A stretch of DNA of 64,000 nt from JANWYQ01 sp034432445 (GTDB taxonomy: Bacteria; Chloroflexota; Anaerolineae; JAAEKA01), in NCBI GenBank assembly GCA_034432445.1, contig DAOUBX010000124.1, positions 1 to 64,000 of the forward strand, written 5' to 3'. The notes under the pieces were generated by a model. It searched no databases, was not told where the DNA came from, and saw nothing but the letters and a program-made list of their open reading frames with translations. Shown here in pieces: positions 32,635 to 40,926 of the stretch. The number at the start of each line of letters is the position of its first letter. Positions within the stretch are counted from its first letter, which is position 1. Both the position numbers and the translations under genes were made by a program.

Positions 32635-33869
32635 AACAAGACCTCGATCGCCTGATGACAGATCGCAACCTGGCGGCCGCCGTGGCGCTAGGCAGCACGC
32701 TGGAGAGCCCGACGATCTACTACCTCACCGGCGGCGTGAAGCTGGAGGGCGCGGTGATCATCCTGCGCCCCGGCCAGCGCGGTGTGCTGATCCACAGCCC
32801 CATGGAGCGCGACGGCGCAGCCCTGACCGGCCTGGAATGCCAGCCGGCCAGCCGCTGGGACCTCGCCGCCATCGCCAAGGAGCACAACGGCGACCTGTTG
32901 GCCGCGCGCGCCGAACAGCTCCGCCGCATGCTGGCCGACCACGGCATCCACAGCGGCCGCATTGGCTTCTACGGCCACGGCGAGATCGGCCAGGCGCACG
33001 CCCTGCTGCAAAAGCTGGCGTCGATCATGCCCGACGCCGAGATCGCCGTGGAGTTTCAGGACGACCTGTTCACCACGGCGCGCATCACCAAGGACGAGGC
33101 CGAGATCGCGCTGCTGGCCGATGTGGCCCGCCGCGCCGATGCAGTCGTGGCCGCCGTGGCCGATATGCTCAGCAGCCGACCGGTGGCCGCGGGCAACCAC
33201 CTGCTGGCGCCGGACGGCGAGCCGTTGACCGTCGGCCATGTCAAGGCTTTCATTCGCGCGGAGTGCTCGCGACACCAGCTCGAGCAGCCGGGCGACAACA
33301 TCTTCGCCCTGGCTGGGGACGCCGGCGTGCCGCACAACCAGGGCAACCCGGCCGACGTGCTGACGCTGGGCACACCGATCATCTTCGACTTCTTCCCGCG
33401 GCCGGTGGGCGGCGGCTACTTCCACGACATGACCCGCACGTGGTGCCTCGGGCACGCGCCGGCTGCTGTCGAGACGGCCTACGAGCAGGTGATGACGATC
33501 TTCAACCAGGTGATGGCCAACCTGCGCGCCGGCGAGCTGTGCGCCAGCTATCAGGTGATGACCTGCGACTACTTCGCCGGCCAGGGCCATCCGACCATCC
33601 TGTCCGACCCGACCACGCAGGTGGGCTACGTGCACGGCCTGGCGCACGGCATCGGCTTGGAGATCCACGAGGCGCCTAACTTTCGCGCCGTGGCCGGCAA
33701 CACAGCGACCATCCAGCCCGGCATGGTGTTCACCGTCGAGCCGGGGCTGTACTACCCCGAGCGCGGCTACGGCGTGCGCGTCGAGGACACGGTCTATTGC
33801 GATGCCGCAGGCGGCTTTCACAGCCTGACCCCTTTCTCGAAGGACTTGATCTTGCCCGTGCGTCGGTAA
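32631..33869 (+). CDS. M24-family metallopeptidase (Xaa-Pro aminopeptidase-like)
   Basis: A 412-residue pita-bread peptidase. Metal ligands are visible in order: Asp in IIFDFFPR near 250, Asp in FHDMTRTW near 265, His in HGLAHGIGLEIHE near 335, Glu in FTVEPGLYY near 370 and Glu in GVRVEDTVY near 385. The N-terminal creatinase-like domain (about 1-150) is typical of aminopeptidase P relatives. It should remove N-terminal residues before proline. The MKQDLD start overlaps the upstream gene (ATGA), and the cell-wall protein begins 7 bases after its stop. Confidence 0.9.
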   Translation: MKQDLDRLMTDRNLAAAVALGSTLESPTIYYLTGGVKLEGAVIILRPGQRGVLIHSPMERDGAALTGLECQPASRWDLAAIAKEHNGDLLAARAEQLRRMLADHGIHSGRIGFYGHGEIGQAHALLQKLASIMPDAEIAVEFQDDLFTTARITKDEAEIALLADVARRADAVVAAVADMLSSRPVAAGNHLLAPDGEPLTVGHVKAFIRAECSRHQLEQPGDNIFALAGDAGVPHNQGNPADVLTLGTPIIFDFFPRPVGGGYFHDMTRTWCLGHAPAAVETAYEQVMTIFNQVMANLRAGELCASYQVMTCDYFAGQGHPTILSDPTTQVGYVHGLAHGIGLEIHEAPNFRAVAGNTATIQPGMVFTVEPGLYYPERGYGVRVEDTVYCDAAGGFHSLTPFSKDLILPVRR

Positions 33870-33876
33870 GCCGCCT

Positions 33877-35454
33877 ATGCAGCTCGCTTCAGGCCAACTC
33901 ACCCAGGCAATCGAACCAGACACAACGCCCGCGGTCGCTCGACCCCGGCTGATCAGCATCTTGCTGGCCGCGGGGATCGTGTCGGCGGTCGTGGGCAGCC
34001 TGGCGACGCTGGTCTGGGGGTACGTGGCTACAGCCGCCGTAGTCACCGTGGCAGTGGACGGCCTGCCGGTGACGGTGCGCACCCACGAGGCCACGGTGGG
34101 CAGCTTGCTGGCCGAGATGGAGGTCACGCTGCAGCCGGAAGACCGGGTGTCGCCGCCGCTGGACACCCCTCTGCCCACGGGAACCGGCCGCCAGCCGCTC
34201 AACGTCAACATTCAGCGCGCCCGGCCGCTTTTGTTCGACGGCGACAGCCGCCTGCGCACCCTGCGCACGCATGCCGCCACCCTCAGCGTGGCGCTGGCTG
34301 AGGCCGGCATCAGCCTGGGCCCGGCCGACGAGGTCGCCGTGAACGGCCAACCGGCGCGACCTGACACGCCGCTGCCCGCGCCGATCGTGCAGCAGTTTGC
34401 CAGCCGGCCCAGGGTGCGGCCCGTGTACCCGTGGCGGCAGACGACCGTTGCGCCGCTGACCGTGTCCGTGCGCCGCGCCGTGCCGTTGACACTGGACGAG
34501 GGCGGTCCGCCACTGACCGTGTGGACCACGGCCACAACGGTGGGCGAGGCGCTGGCGCGCGAGGGCATGCTCTTCTATGCCGGCGACCGCGTGCAGCCGG
34601 GCCTGGGCACACCGCTGTCGGCCGGGCTACGCGTCGAGATCCGTCGCTCGAAGCCGGTGACGATCCAGACCAAGCAGGACGCCCTCTCCACGCGCACACT
34701 GGCCGACACGGTCGCCGATTTCCTCAGCGAACACGGGCTGGTGCTGAGCGGGCTGGACCGCGTCGAGCCGGCCCTGGCGACGCCGCTCACGGACAACCTG
34801 CGCATCCGCCTCACGCGCGTCGAGCATGCGTATGAGATCGAGGAAGACGTGACGCGCTACGCTACGGTGTGGGAGCCCGACCCCGAGAGCGAGATCGACA
34901 CGGCGCGGCTGGATCAGGAGGGCGTCAACGGCATCACACGCCATCGCTATCTGGTGGTGCTGGAGGACGGCGCGCCGATCACGCGCACCCTGCAGGACAC
35001 GTGGCTGGCGCAGCAGCCGATCACGCGCACCTTCAAGTACGGCACCAAGATCGTGCTGCGCGAGCTGGAGACGCCCGACGGGCCTCTCACCTACTGGCGT
35101 AAGATCCGCATGTATGCCACATCCTATTCGCCCGCGCGCTCCGGTGTGTCGCCCGACAAGGCTTACTACGGCCGTACACGCCTGGGCCTACCCGTGCGCA
35201 AGGGCCTGGTGGCGGTCGACCCGAGCGTGGTGGCCTTGCGAACGCAGCTCTATGTGCCCGGCTACGGCCCGGCGCTGGCAGCCGACACCGGCAGCGGGGT
35301 CGATGGCCGCTGGATCGACCTGGGCTTCACCGACGACGAATACGTGCCCTGGCACCGCTGCGTCGACGTTTACCTGCTTGGGCCGCCGCCGCCGTCCTAC
35401 CTGATCACCTATCGGCTGCCGAGCTATCCCAACGCCCCCTGCCTGCGCAACTAA
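33877..35454 (+). CDS. DUF348/G5/3D-domain cell-wall protein (Rpf/YabE-like)
   Basis: A 525-residue protein with a membrane helix near 27-52 and the rest outside the membrane. About four DUF348 ubiquitin-like modules follow (each TVxVDGxxxTVRTxxxTVGxxLAE-type, near 60, 115, 195, 265). A G5-like stretch lies around 310-385. The C-terminal 3D domain (about 395-510) has MYATSYSPA and AVDPSVVALRTQLYVPGYG, and the catalytic-type Asp residues in ADTGSGVDGRWIDLGF. The arrangement matches Firmicute YabE and Rpf-like lytic transglycosylases that remodel peptidoglycan. It may act with the envelope-glycan genes that follow. Confidence 0.87.
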   Translation: MQLASGQLTQAIEPDTTPAVARPRLISILLAAGIVSAVVGSLATLVWGYVATAAVVTVAVDGLPVTVRTHEATVGSLLAEMEVTLQPEDRVSPPLDTPLPTGTGRQPLNVNIQRARPLLFDGDSRLRTLRTHAATLSVALAEAGISLGPADEVAVNGQPARPDTPLPAPIVQQFASRPRVRPVYPWRQTTVAPLTVSVRRAVPLTLDEGGPPLTVWTTATTVGEALAREGMLFYAGDRVQPGLGTPLSAGLRVEIRRSKPVTIQTKQDALSTRTLADTVADFLSEHGLVLSGLDRVEPALATPLTDNLRIRLTRVEHAYEIEEDVTRYATVWEPDPESEIDTARLDQEGVNGITRHRYLVVLEDGAPITRTLQDTWLAQQPITRTFKYGTKIVLRELETPDGPLTYWRKIRMYATSYSPARSGVSPDKAYYGRTRLGLPVRKGLVAVDPSVVALRTQLYVPGYGPALAADTGSGVDGRWIDLGFTDDEYVPWHRCVDVYLLGPPPPSYLITYRLPSYPNAPCLRN

Positions 35455-35569
35455 CGCGCTGGCACGGGAGCACGATGTTGCTGAGGTCTATCCGTTCTGG
35501 CCGCCTCCGCTGCGACAGGCCCTCGCGGCCAAGCAAGCCGATCCGGCCGTGATCACGACGCTTTCATGA
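35405..35569 (+). pseudogene. Possible remnant coding stretch before the DUF2298 gene
   Basis: One frame reads through without a stop: ALAREHDVAEVYPFWPPPLR, then QALAAKQADPAVITTLS, and its TGA overlaps the next ATG (ATGA), as real genes here do. There is no start codon, and it overlaps the end of the previous gene. It may be the tail of a deleted gene. Confidence 0.25.
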
Positions 35570-38500
35570 CACCATCGCCTGTTGACGCACGCCATTCCAG
35601 CCGCTGGCTGGTCACGTTGCTGCTGCTGTTCATCCTGCTGGCCGGCTTTGCCCTGCGCGTGTTCCACGTGGACTACGCCGACGGCCAGTTGCCCCATCCC
35701 GACGAACGGTCGACCGTCGCCTTCTACGCGCCGACCATCCGCTGGCCGGCCGAGGGCATCAGCCCGCTGGACAAGCGCCAATCGCCGTTGAACCCGTTGT
35801 GGAGCGTGGAACGACAGGAGCGGCGCAGCTACACCTACGGTCACTTTCCGCTCTATCTGCTCGTCCTCACCGCCAACGCGGCGCACGAGCTGGCGCCGGT
35901 CGCCGAACGGCTGGGCGCCTCGCCGGAGCTGGTGCAAAGGCTGCGCACGGCCAACGGGGTGCCGGGCTTCGCCGTGGTCGGCCGGGTGATCATGGCCGTG
36001 GCCGACACGGCCACCGTGCTGCTGATCTTCTTGCTGGCCGACCGCATCTACGGCCGACGGCGTGGGCGCTGGTGGCCCGGCCTGCTGGCCGCTGCCTTCT
36101 CGGCCTTCACCGTGCTGCAAATCCAGCTCAGCCACTTTTTCGCCGTCGACCCGATCAGCACGACGTTTACGGTGTTGGCGCTGTACGGCGCGCTGCGCAT
36201 GGTGGAGGCGGGGCGGGGGAGCGGAAAGGAAGGAAAAGAAGGAAAGAAGGGAAACGGAGGGAAAGAGGGAAAGGAGGGCACTGGCGGGCGCGGCGGGGCT
36301 GGCGCGGCTTGGGCGGTGGTGTGCGGGATTGGCGCGGGGTTGGCGATTGCCTCCAAGTTCAGCGCGCTGCCGATCTTGGCGGCGCCGGTGGTGGCCGGCT
36401 TTCTGATCTGGTGGCGCGCACGCCGGGCCGAGCCGGAGGTCGACGAGGAGCGCGCCGGCCTGGGCGCAGCGCTGCTGTGGCCGCTGCTGGCGCTGGGCGT
36501 GGCCGTGCTCACGTTTGTCGTCACCTCGCCCTTTGCCATCCTCGATTGGGCGAATTTCCGCCAGGCTGTGTTGGTGGAACAGGGCGCGATGGTGCAGGGC
36601 AAGGCCGACTTCCCCTTTACGCGGCAGTATCGCGGCACGCTGCCCTACCTATATTTCATCGAGCAGCAAATCCGCTGGGGCATCGGCTGGCCGCTGGGCA
36701 TCCTGGCCTTTGCGGGCCTGGCCTGGGCACTGCTCAAGCTCCTCATCGGTCGCGGCGAGGACGGCGAGATCGTCATCCTGAGCTGGATCGTGCCCTACTT
36801 CGGCCTGACCGGCCTCTTCCTGGCCAAGTTCATGCGCTACATGGTCCCGGTGACGCCGCTGCTGATGGTTTTTGCTGCCGGCCTGGTGGCGGCGATTTGG
36901 TATGGCGAGGTGTTGGGAAGGCGGGAGCGGAGGCAAAGGAAGGAAACGCGGGAAAGTAGGGAAACGAAGGAAACCAGGGAAATGAGGGAAAGCGGGGAAA
37001 GGGAAGGAATGAAGGGGGCGGAAGAGGGAGAGCTGGCGCTGCTCACGGTGGACGACAGCGCGCCGTCGTCGGCGAGTGTGCCGGAGCCAGAAGCGCTGTC
37101 CCCGGCCGGCGAGCCGGAACCCACCTCACCCCCTGCCGACTACCAACCACCGCTCACCGCTGACCGTTCACCGGCCACCGTTCACCGTTCACCGGCCACC
37201 GTTCACCGTTCACCGGTCACCGGTCACCGATCACCGGTCACCGTTCACCGTTCACCGGCCACCCTCCGCCGCGCCCTCGCCTTCGCCATCGCCGCCATCG
37301 CCCTGCTCGGCGCGCTCTTCTGGTCCCTGGCCTACGTCAACGGCGTCTACAACAACACGCATCCCTGGATCAAGGCCAGCCGCTGGATCTACGCCAACGT
37401 GCCCGACGGCTCGACCATTGCCTGGGAGCAGTGGGACGACTCGCTGCCCTACGATCTGCCGGAGCCGAACTCCAACCGCGGTCGCTATCGCTTCATCGAC
37501 TGGGGCCCCTTCGAGGAGGACCGCGCCGAGAAGTTCGAGTGGCTCAAGAGCACGTTGCGCACCGCCGACTACCTCGTGCTGTCCTCCAACCGCATCTACG
37601 GCGCCGTGGACAACCTACCGGAGCGCTATCCGCTCACCAACCGCTACTACGAGCTGCTCTTCGACGGTCAACTGGGCTACGAGCTGGCGCTGAAGGAGGA
37701 GAACCGGCCCAATCTCTTCGGCATCGTGGTCGACGACGAGCACGCCGACGAGAGCTTCACCCTCTACGACCATCCCACGGTACACGTCTTCCGCAAGGTG
37801 CGCGACCTGAGCGACGCCGAGTGGGACGCGCTGCTGGGCGGCAGTTGGGAGGGCGCCCAAGCGTGGTACGTGGGTGAGCCGCTGCTGATCAGCCGCATCT
37901 TCGCCTTGTTCGGCGACGAACAGGGACAGCCCGCCCCGCGCGAGCCCGGCCCCGGCGAGGGACGCAGCCTGCTGCTGGATCGGCCGCTGGACGAGCTGCC
38001 GGTGGTGCAGGATTTCCGCTGGAACGGCCTCGCCAGCCGGTCTCCCCTGCTCGCAGCCCTGGGCTGGTGGCTGGCCATCAGCGTAATCGGCCTGGCGGCG
38101 TGGCCGATCAGCTTTGCCCTGTTCACCAACCTGCGCGACCGAGGGTTTCTGCTCGCGCGCAGCCTGGGCTGGCTGATCATGGGCTGGGTGGTGTGGATGG
38201 CCGCCAGCCTGCGCATCGGCCGCAACGCCTTGCCGTTCATCGTGGCCGCGCTGCTCGGCATGGCAGCCGTGTCCATCCTCCTCTGGCGACGCAACCGCGA
38301 CGAGATGGGCGCCTTCGTGCGGGTGCACAAGCGCATTTTGCTGTTCGGCGAGGCGCTGTTCGCCCTCGCCTACGCTTTCTTCGTTCTGATCCGCCTCTTC
38401 AACCCCGACATCTGGCAGCCCTGGAACGGCGGCGAGAAGTTCATGGAGTTCGCCTTCCTCAACGCCATCCTGCGCAGCGCCTACATGCCGCCCATCGACC

Positions 38501-40827
38501 CTTACTTCGCCGGCGGCACCATCAACTACTACTACTACGGCCACTACCTGGTCAACCTGCTGGTCAAGCTCACCGGCATCTGGTCGTCCGTGGCCTTCAA
38601 CCTGGCCATCCCCACCGTGTTCGCGCTGACGGTAGCCAACGTGTTCAGCCTGGGCTATAACCTCGCCGGCCGGATGAAGCGGGCGCCGGGTGGCGCCGAA
38701 CGGCCCCACGCCGGCCCTGGGCCAGAGGCGGCGCCGGCTGCCCCCCTCCAGGCCGGCGCCAGCTCGGCTCGGTTAGAAGAGCCGGACTTACCCCGCAGCG
38801 CAGAAATCACCGACGACCAACCACCGATCACCGATCACCGATCACCGTTCACCGATCCGGGGTCACCGTTCACCGATCCGGGGTCACCGATCACCGATCA
38901 CCGTTCACCGTTCACCGACCACCGCCTGCTGCGCCCGCGCTGGCTGTGGCACGGGGTGAGCGGCGCGCTGTTGGCAGTGTTCTTCGTGGCGCTGCTGGGC
39001 AACGTGGACGGCGGCGGGCAGGTCCTGCGCAGCCTGGCGCAGCAGTCCCCCAGCAGCTTCAGCAGCAACCTGCCCGGCGTGCAGACGGCGGTGCGCGCGC
39101 TCAGCGGCTTCTGGCATGTGGCGACCACAGCGGCCACCCTGCCCGGCTACCGCTATTGGGACCCCAGCCGCGTGATCCCCTATACGATCAACGAGTTCCC
39201 CTACTGGAGCTTCCTCTTCGCCGACCTGCATCCGCACATGATCGCCATCCCGTTCACGGTGCTCTTCCTGGCCCTGGCTTACAACTTGCTGGCCGGCTAT
39301 GGGCAGGGGACGGCGTTGCCGGCGAGCCGTGCTTCCCGGCGGCAGCAGGTCAGCTATTGGCTGCGCAGGCTGACGGGCAATGGGCTGTACGTAGCGATGG
39401 CTCTCAACCTGGGCGCGCTGGCCGTGATCAACACCTGGGACCTGCCCACCTATTTCGGCCTGGCCGTGTTGGCCTGGCTGGTGCGCGAGTGGCGGTCAGG
39501 GCAGTTCAGCGCCGCGCCTGGCCGCGCCCTGCTGCGCACCTTGCTCTTCGCCGGCGGCCTGGGCGTCCTGTCCATTGCCCTCTACCTGCCCTTCTTCCAG
39601 CACTACCAGCCCCTGGCCAGCAGCGGCGTCGGCATCGTCAAAACCAAGACCGAGCTGGGCCTCTGGCTGAACATGTGGGGCTTCCTCTTCTTCGCTGCGC
39701 TCACGTTCGTTCTGGTTGAGCTGCGCCGCCGACCGCCCAGCCGGTGGCCCGAGGATCCGGCCATCGTGCGTTGGCTGCGCTTAGCACTGGATCACTTCGC
39801 CCGGCTCGGCCGAGCCTTGGCTTTGAGCAAGGCCGGCAGTGTCCGCTTAGGATCAGTGGCCACGACAGCGCTGCTTCTGCTGGCGGTCGGGCTGCTGGCA
39901 ACGGCGGCGCTGTGGCTCCTGGGCTTCAAGGTGCCGGCGTTGCTGGTGTTGCCGTTGGCCGCGGCCGGTCTGCTGCTCTTGCGGCGCAGCGCCACCCCCG
40001 AAAACCTGTTCATCGCCATCCTGACCTTCACCGGTCTGCTGGTGCTGCTCGGCGTGGAGTTCGTGTACCTCAAGGACCACCTGCAGGGCGGCGACTGGCG
40101 GCGCATGAATACCCTGTTCAAGTTCTACATCCAGGTGTGGGTCATGCTGGCGCTGGCCGGCGGGGTAGCCTTGCCGCGCATCTGGGACTTCGTCCAGGGA
40201 CGCTGGCGGCGCGGCTGGCGCATCGCCTGGTCCGTGGCGTTCGGCTGGCTGCTGCTGCTTTCCCTGGCCTTTCCGCTCTTTGGCACGCCGGCGCGGCTGG
40301 ACGACCGCTTCCCGCCGGAAAACGGCCGGCCCCCCATCAGCACGCTGGACGGCATGGCCTACATGGAGCCGGGCACGTACACCTGGCACCCTGACCCGCA
40401 ACAAGCGCCCAACACGCGCATCGAGCTGCGCCATGACTACGACGCCCTGCGCTGGCTGCTCGACAACGTGGAAGGTGCGCCGGTCGTGGCCGAGGCCGTG
40501 ATCGGCTACTACCGCGAGGGCGGCCTGCGTGTGGCCAGCTTCACCGGCTTTCCCACCTTGCTCGGCTTTCACCAGGAGGGGGAGCAGCGCTACGGCTGGC
40601 AAACCGGGCCACGCCGCGGCCGGGCCGAGGAGTTTTGGACCACCGTCGATCCGCAACGCGCCCAACAGCTCATCAACGAGCTGGACATCGACTACATCTA
40701 CGTCGGCCAGCTCGAGCGCATCGTCTACTCGCCTGAAGCCCTGGCTAAGTTCGACCAGCTCGTGCAACAGGGCGTGCTGGAGATCGTCTACCGCAACGAC
40801 GGCGTGGTCATCTATCGCGTGCTGTAG
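35566..40827 (+). CDS. Giant GT39-like/DUF2298 (Chlor_Arch_YYY) fusion membrane protein
   Basis: A 1753-residue polytopic membrane protein in two halves. The first (about 1-790) resembles PMT-like GT-C glycosyltransferases: a first loop with HPDERSTVAFYAP and several helices, then a large outside loop. The second (about 815-1753) is DUF2298, with the family signature GGTINYYYYGHYLVNLLVK near 980 and EFPYWSFLFADLHPHM near 1210, and another late outside domain. GT-C enzymes transfer sugars from lipid-linked donors on the outer face. Four low-complexity insertions lie in loops (residues about 217-239, 453-482, 525-565, 1080-1122). It leads a run of four such genes. The ATG overlaps an upstream TGA. 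Confidence 0.82.
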   Translation: MTPSPVDARHSSRWLVTLLLLFILLAGFALRVFHVDYADGQLPHPDERSTVAFYAPTIRWPAEGISPLDKRQSPLNPLWSVERQERRSYTYGHFPLYLLVLTANAAHELAPVAERLGASPELVQRLRTANGVPGFAVVGRVIMAVADTATVLLIFLLADRIYGRRRGRWWPGLLAAAFSAFTVLQIQLSHFFAVDPISTTFTVLALYGALRMVEAGRGSGKEGKEGKKGNGGKEGKEGTGGRGGAGAAWAVVCGIGAGLAIASKFSALPILAAPVVAGFLIWWRARRAEPEVDEERAGLGAALLWPLLALGVAVLTFVVTSPFAILDWANFRQAVLVEQGAMVQGKADFPFTRQYRGTLPYLYFIEQQIRWGIGWPLGILAFAGLAWALLKLLIGRGEDGEIVILSWIVPYFGLTGLFLAKFMRYMVPVTPLLMVFAAGLVAAIWYGEVLGRRERRQRKETRESRETKETREMRESGEREGMKGAEEGELALLTVDDSAPSSASVPEPEALSPAGEPEPTSPPADYQPPLTADRSPATVHRSPATVHRSPVTGHRSPVTVHRSPATLRRALAFAIAAIALLGALFWSLAYVNGVYNNTHPWIKASRWIYANVPDGSTIAWEQWDDSLPYDLPEPNSNRGRYRFIDWGPFEEDRAEKFEWLKSTLRTADYLVLSSNRIYGAVDNLPERYPLTNRYYELLFDGQLGYELALKEENRPNLFGIVVDDEHADESFTLYDHPTVHVFRKVRDLSDAEWDALLGGSWEGAQAWYVGEPLLISRIFALFGDEQGQPAPREPGPGEGRSLLLDRPLDELPVVQDFRWNGLASRSPLLAALGWWLAISVIGLAAWPISFALFTNLRDRGFLLARSLGWLIMGWVVWMAASLRIGRNALPFIVAALLGMAAVSILLWRRNRDEMGAFVRVHKRILLFGEALFALAYAFFVLIRLFNPDIWQPWNGGEKFMEFAFLNAILRSAYMPPIDPYFAGGTINYYYYGHYLVNLLVKLTGIWSSVAFNLAIPTVFALTVANVFSLGYNLAGRMKRAPGGAERPHAGPGPEAAPAAPLQAGASSARLEEPDLPRSAEITDDQPPITDHRSPFTDPGSPFTDPGSPITDHRSPFTDHRLLRPRWLWHGVSGALLAVFFVALLGNVDGGGQVLRSLAQQSPSSFSSNLPGVQTAVRALSGFWHVATTAATLPGYRYWDPSRVIPYTINEFPYWSFLFADLHPHMIAIPFTVLFLALAYNLLAGYGQGTALPASRASRRQQVSYWLRRLTGNGLYVAMALNLGALAVINTWDLPTYFGLAVLAWLVREWRSGQFSAAPGRALLRTLLFAGGLGVLSIALYLPFFQHYQPLASSGVGIVKTKTELGLWLNMWGFLFFAALTFVLVELRRRPPSRWPEDPAIVRWLRLALDHFARLGRALALSKAGSVRLGSVATTALLLLAVGLLATAALWLLGFKVPALLVLPLAAAGLLLLRRSATPENLFIAILTFTGLLVLLGVEFVYLKDHLQGGDWRRMNTLFKFYIQVWVMLALAGGVALPRIWDFVQGRWRRGWRIAWSVAFGWLLLLSLAFPLFGTPARLDDRFPPENGRPPISTLDGMAYMEPGTYTWHPDPQQAPNTRIELRHDYDALRWLLDNVEGAPVVAEAVIGYYREGGLRVASFTGFPTLLGFHQEGEQRYGWQTGPRRGRAEEFWTTVDPQRAQQLINELDIDYIYVGQLERIVYSPEALAKFDQLVQQGVLEIVYRNDGVVIYRVL
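36217..36282 (+). repeat. In-frame GGAAAGAA-type purine repeat in the DUF2298 fusion gene
   Basis: Units like GGAAAGGAA and GGAAAAGAA encode a Gly/Lys/Glu linker (GKEGKEGKKG) between two membrane helices. A related tract is at 36925-37012. Confidence 0.7.
36925..37012 (+). repeat. Second in-frame GGGAAA(N)-type purine repeat
   Basis: Repeats of the form GGGAAANNA encode RKETRESRETKETREMRES. It lies in a cytoplasmic or external loop of the same gene. Confidence 0.65.
37149..37263 (+). repeat. In-frame GTTCACC heptamer array (about 16 units)
   Basis: Tandem units GTTCACC, GGTCACC, GGCCACC and GATCACC are translated as the seven-residue repeat SPATVHR / SPVTGHR. Three heptamers equal seven codons. 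The same heptamers occur in intergenic or terminal positions elsewhere (22017). Confidence 0.8.
38812..38930 (+). repeat. In-frame GATCACC heptamer array (about 16 units)
   Basis: Units GATCACC, GTTCACC, GGTCACC and GATCCGG give a linker of ITDHRSP / FTDPGSP type in an outer loop of the DUF2298 half. Confidence 0.8.
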
Positions 40828-40834
40828 TGTGCGC

Positions 40835-40858
40835 ACCACGATCTTGGAAGATCGTGGT
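40835..40858 (+). terminator. Hairpin between the two DUF2298 genes
   Basis: ACCACGATCTT and its exact complement AAGATCGTGGT are separated by two Gs. It lies 8 bases past the stop. No T-run follows, so it may attenuate or stabilise rather than end the transcript. Confidence 0.4.
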
Positions 40859-40926
40859 ACAAGCGCGATGCTCGCAGGCTCTACCATCAACCAATCTACC
40901 AATCTGCTCTACCAACCCACCCATCC

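Noticed and set aside
37149..38930. Heptamer arrays as a possible CRISPR array
   Set aside because: Units are seven bases with no spacers, lie inside a coding frame, and no cas genes are present.
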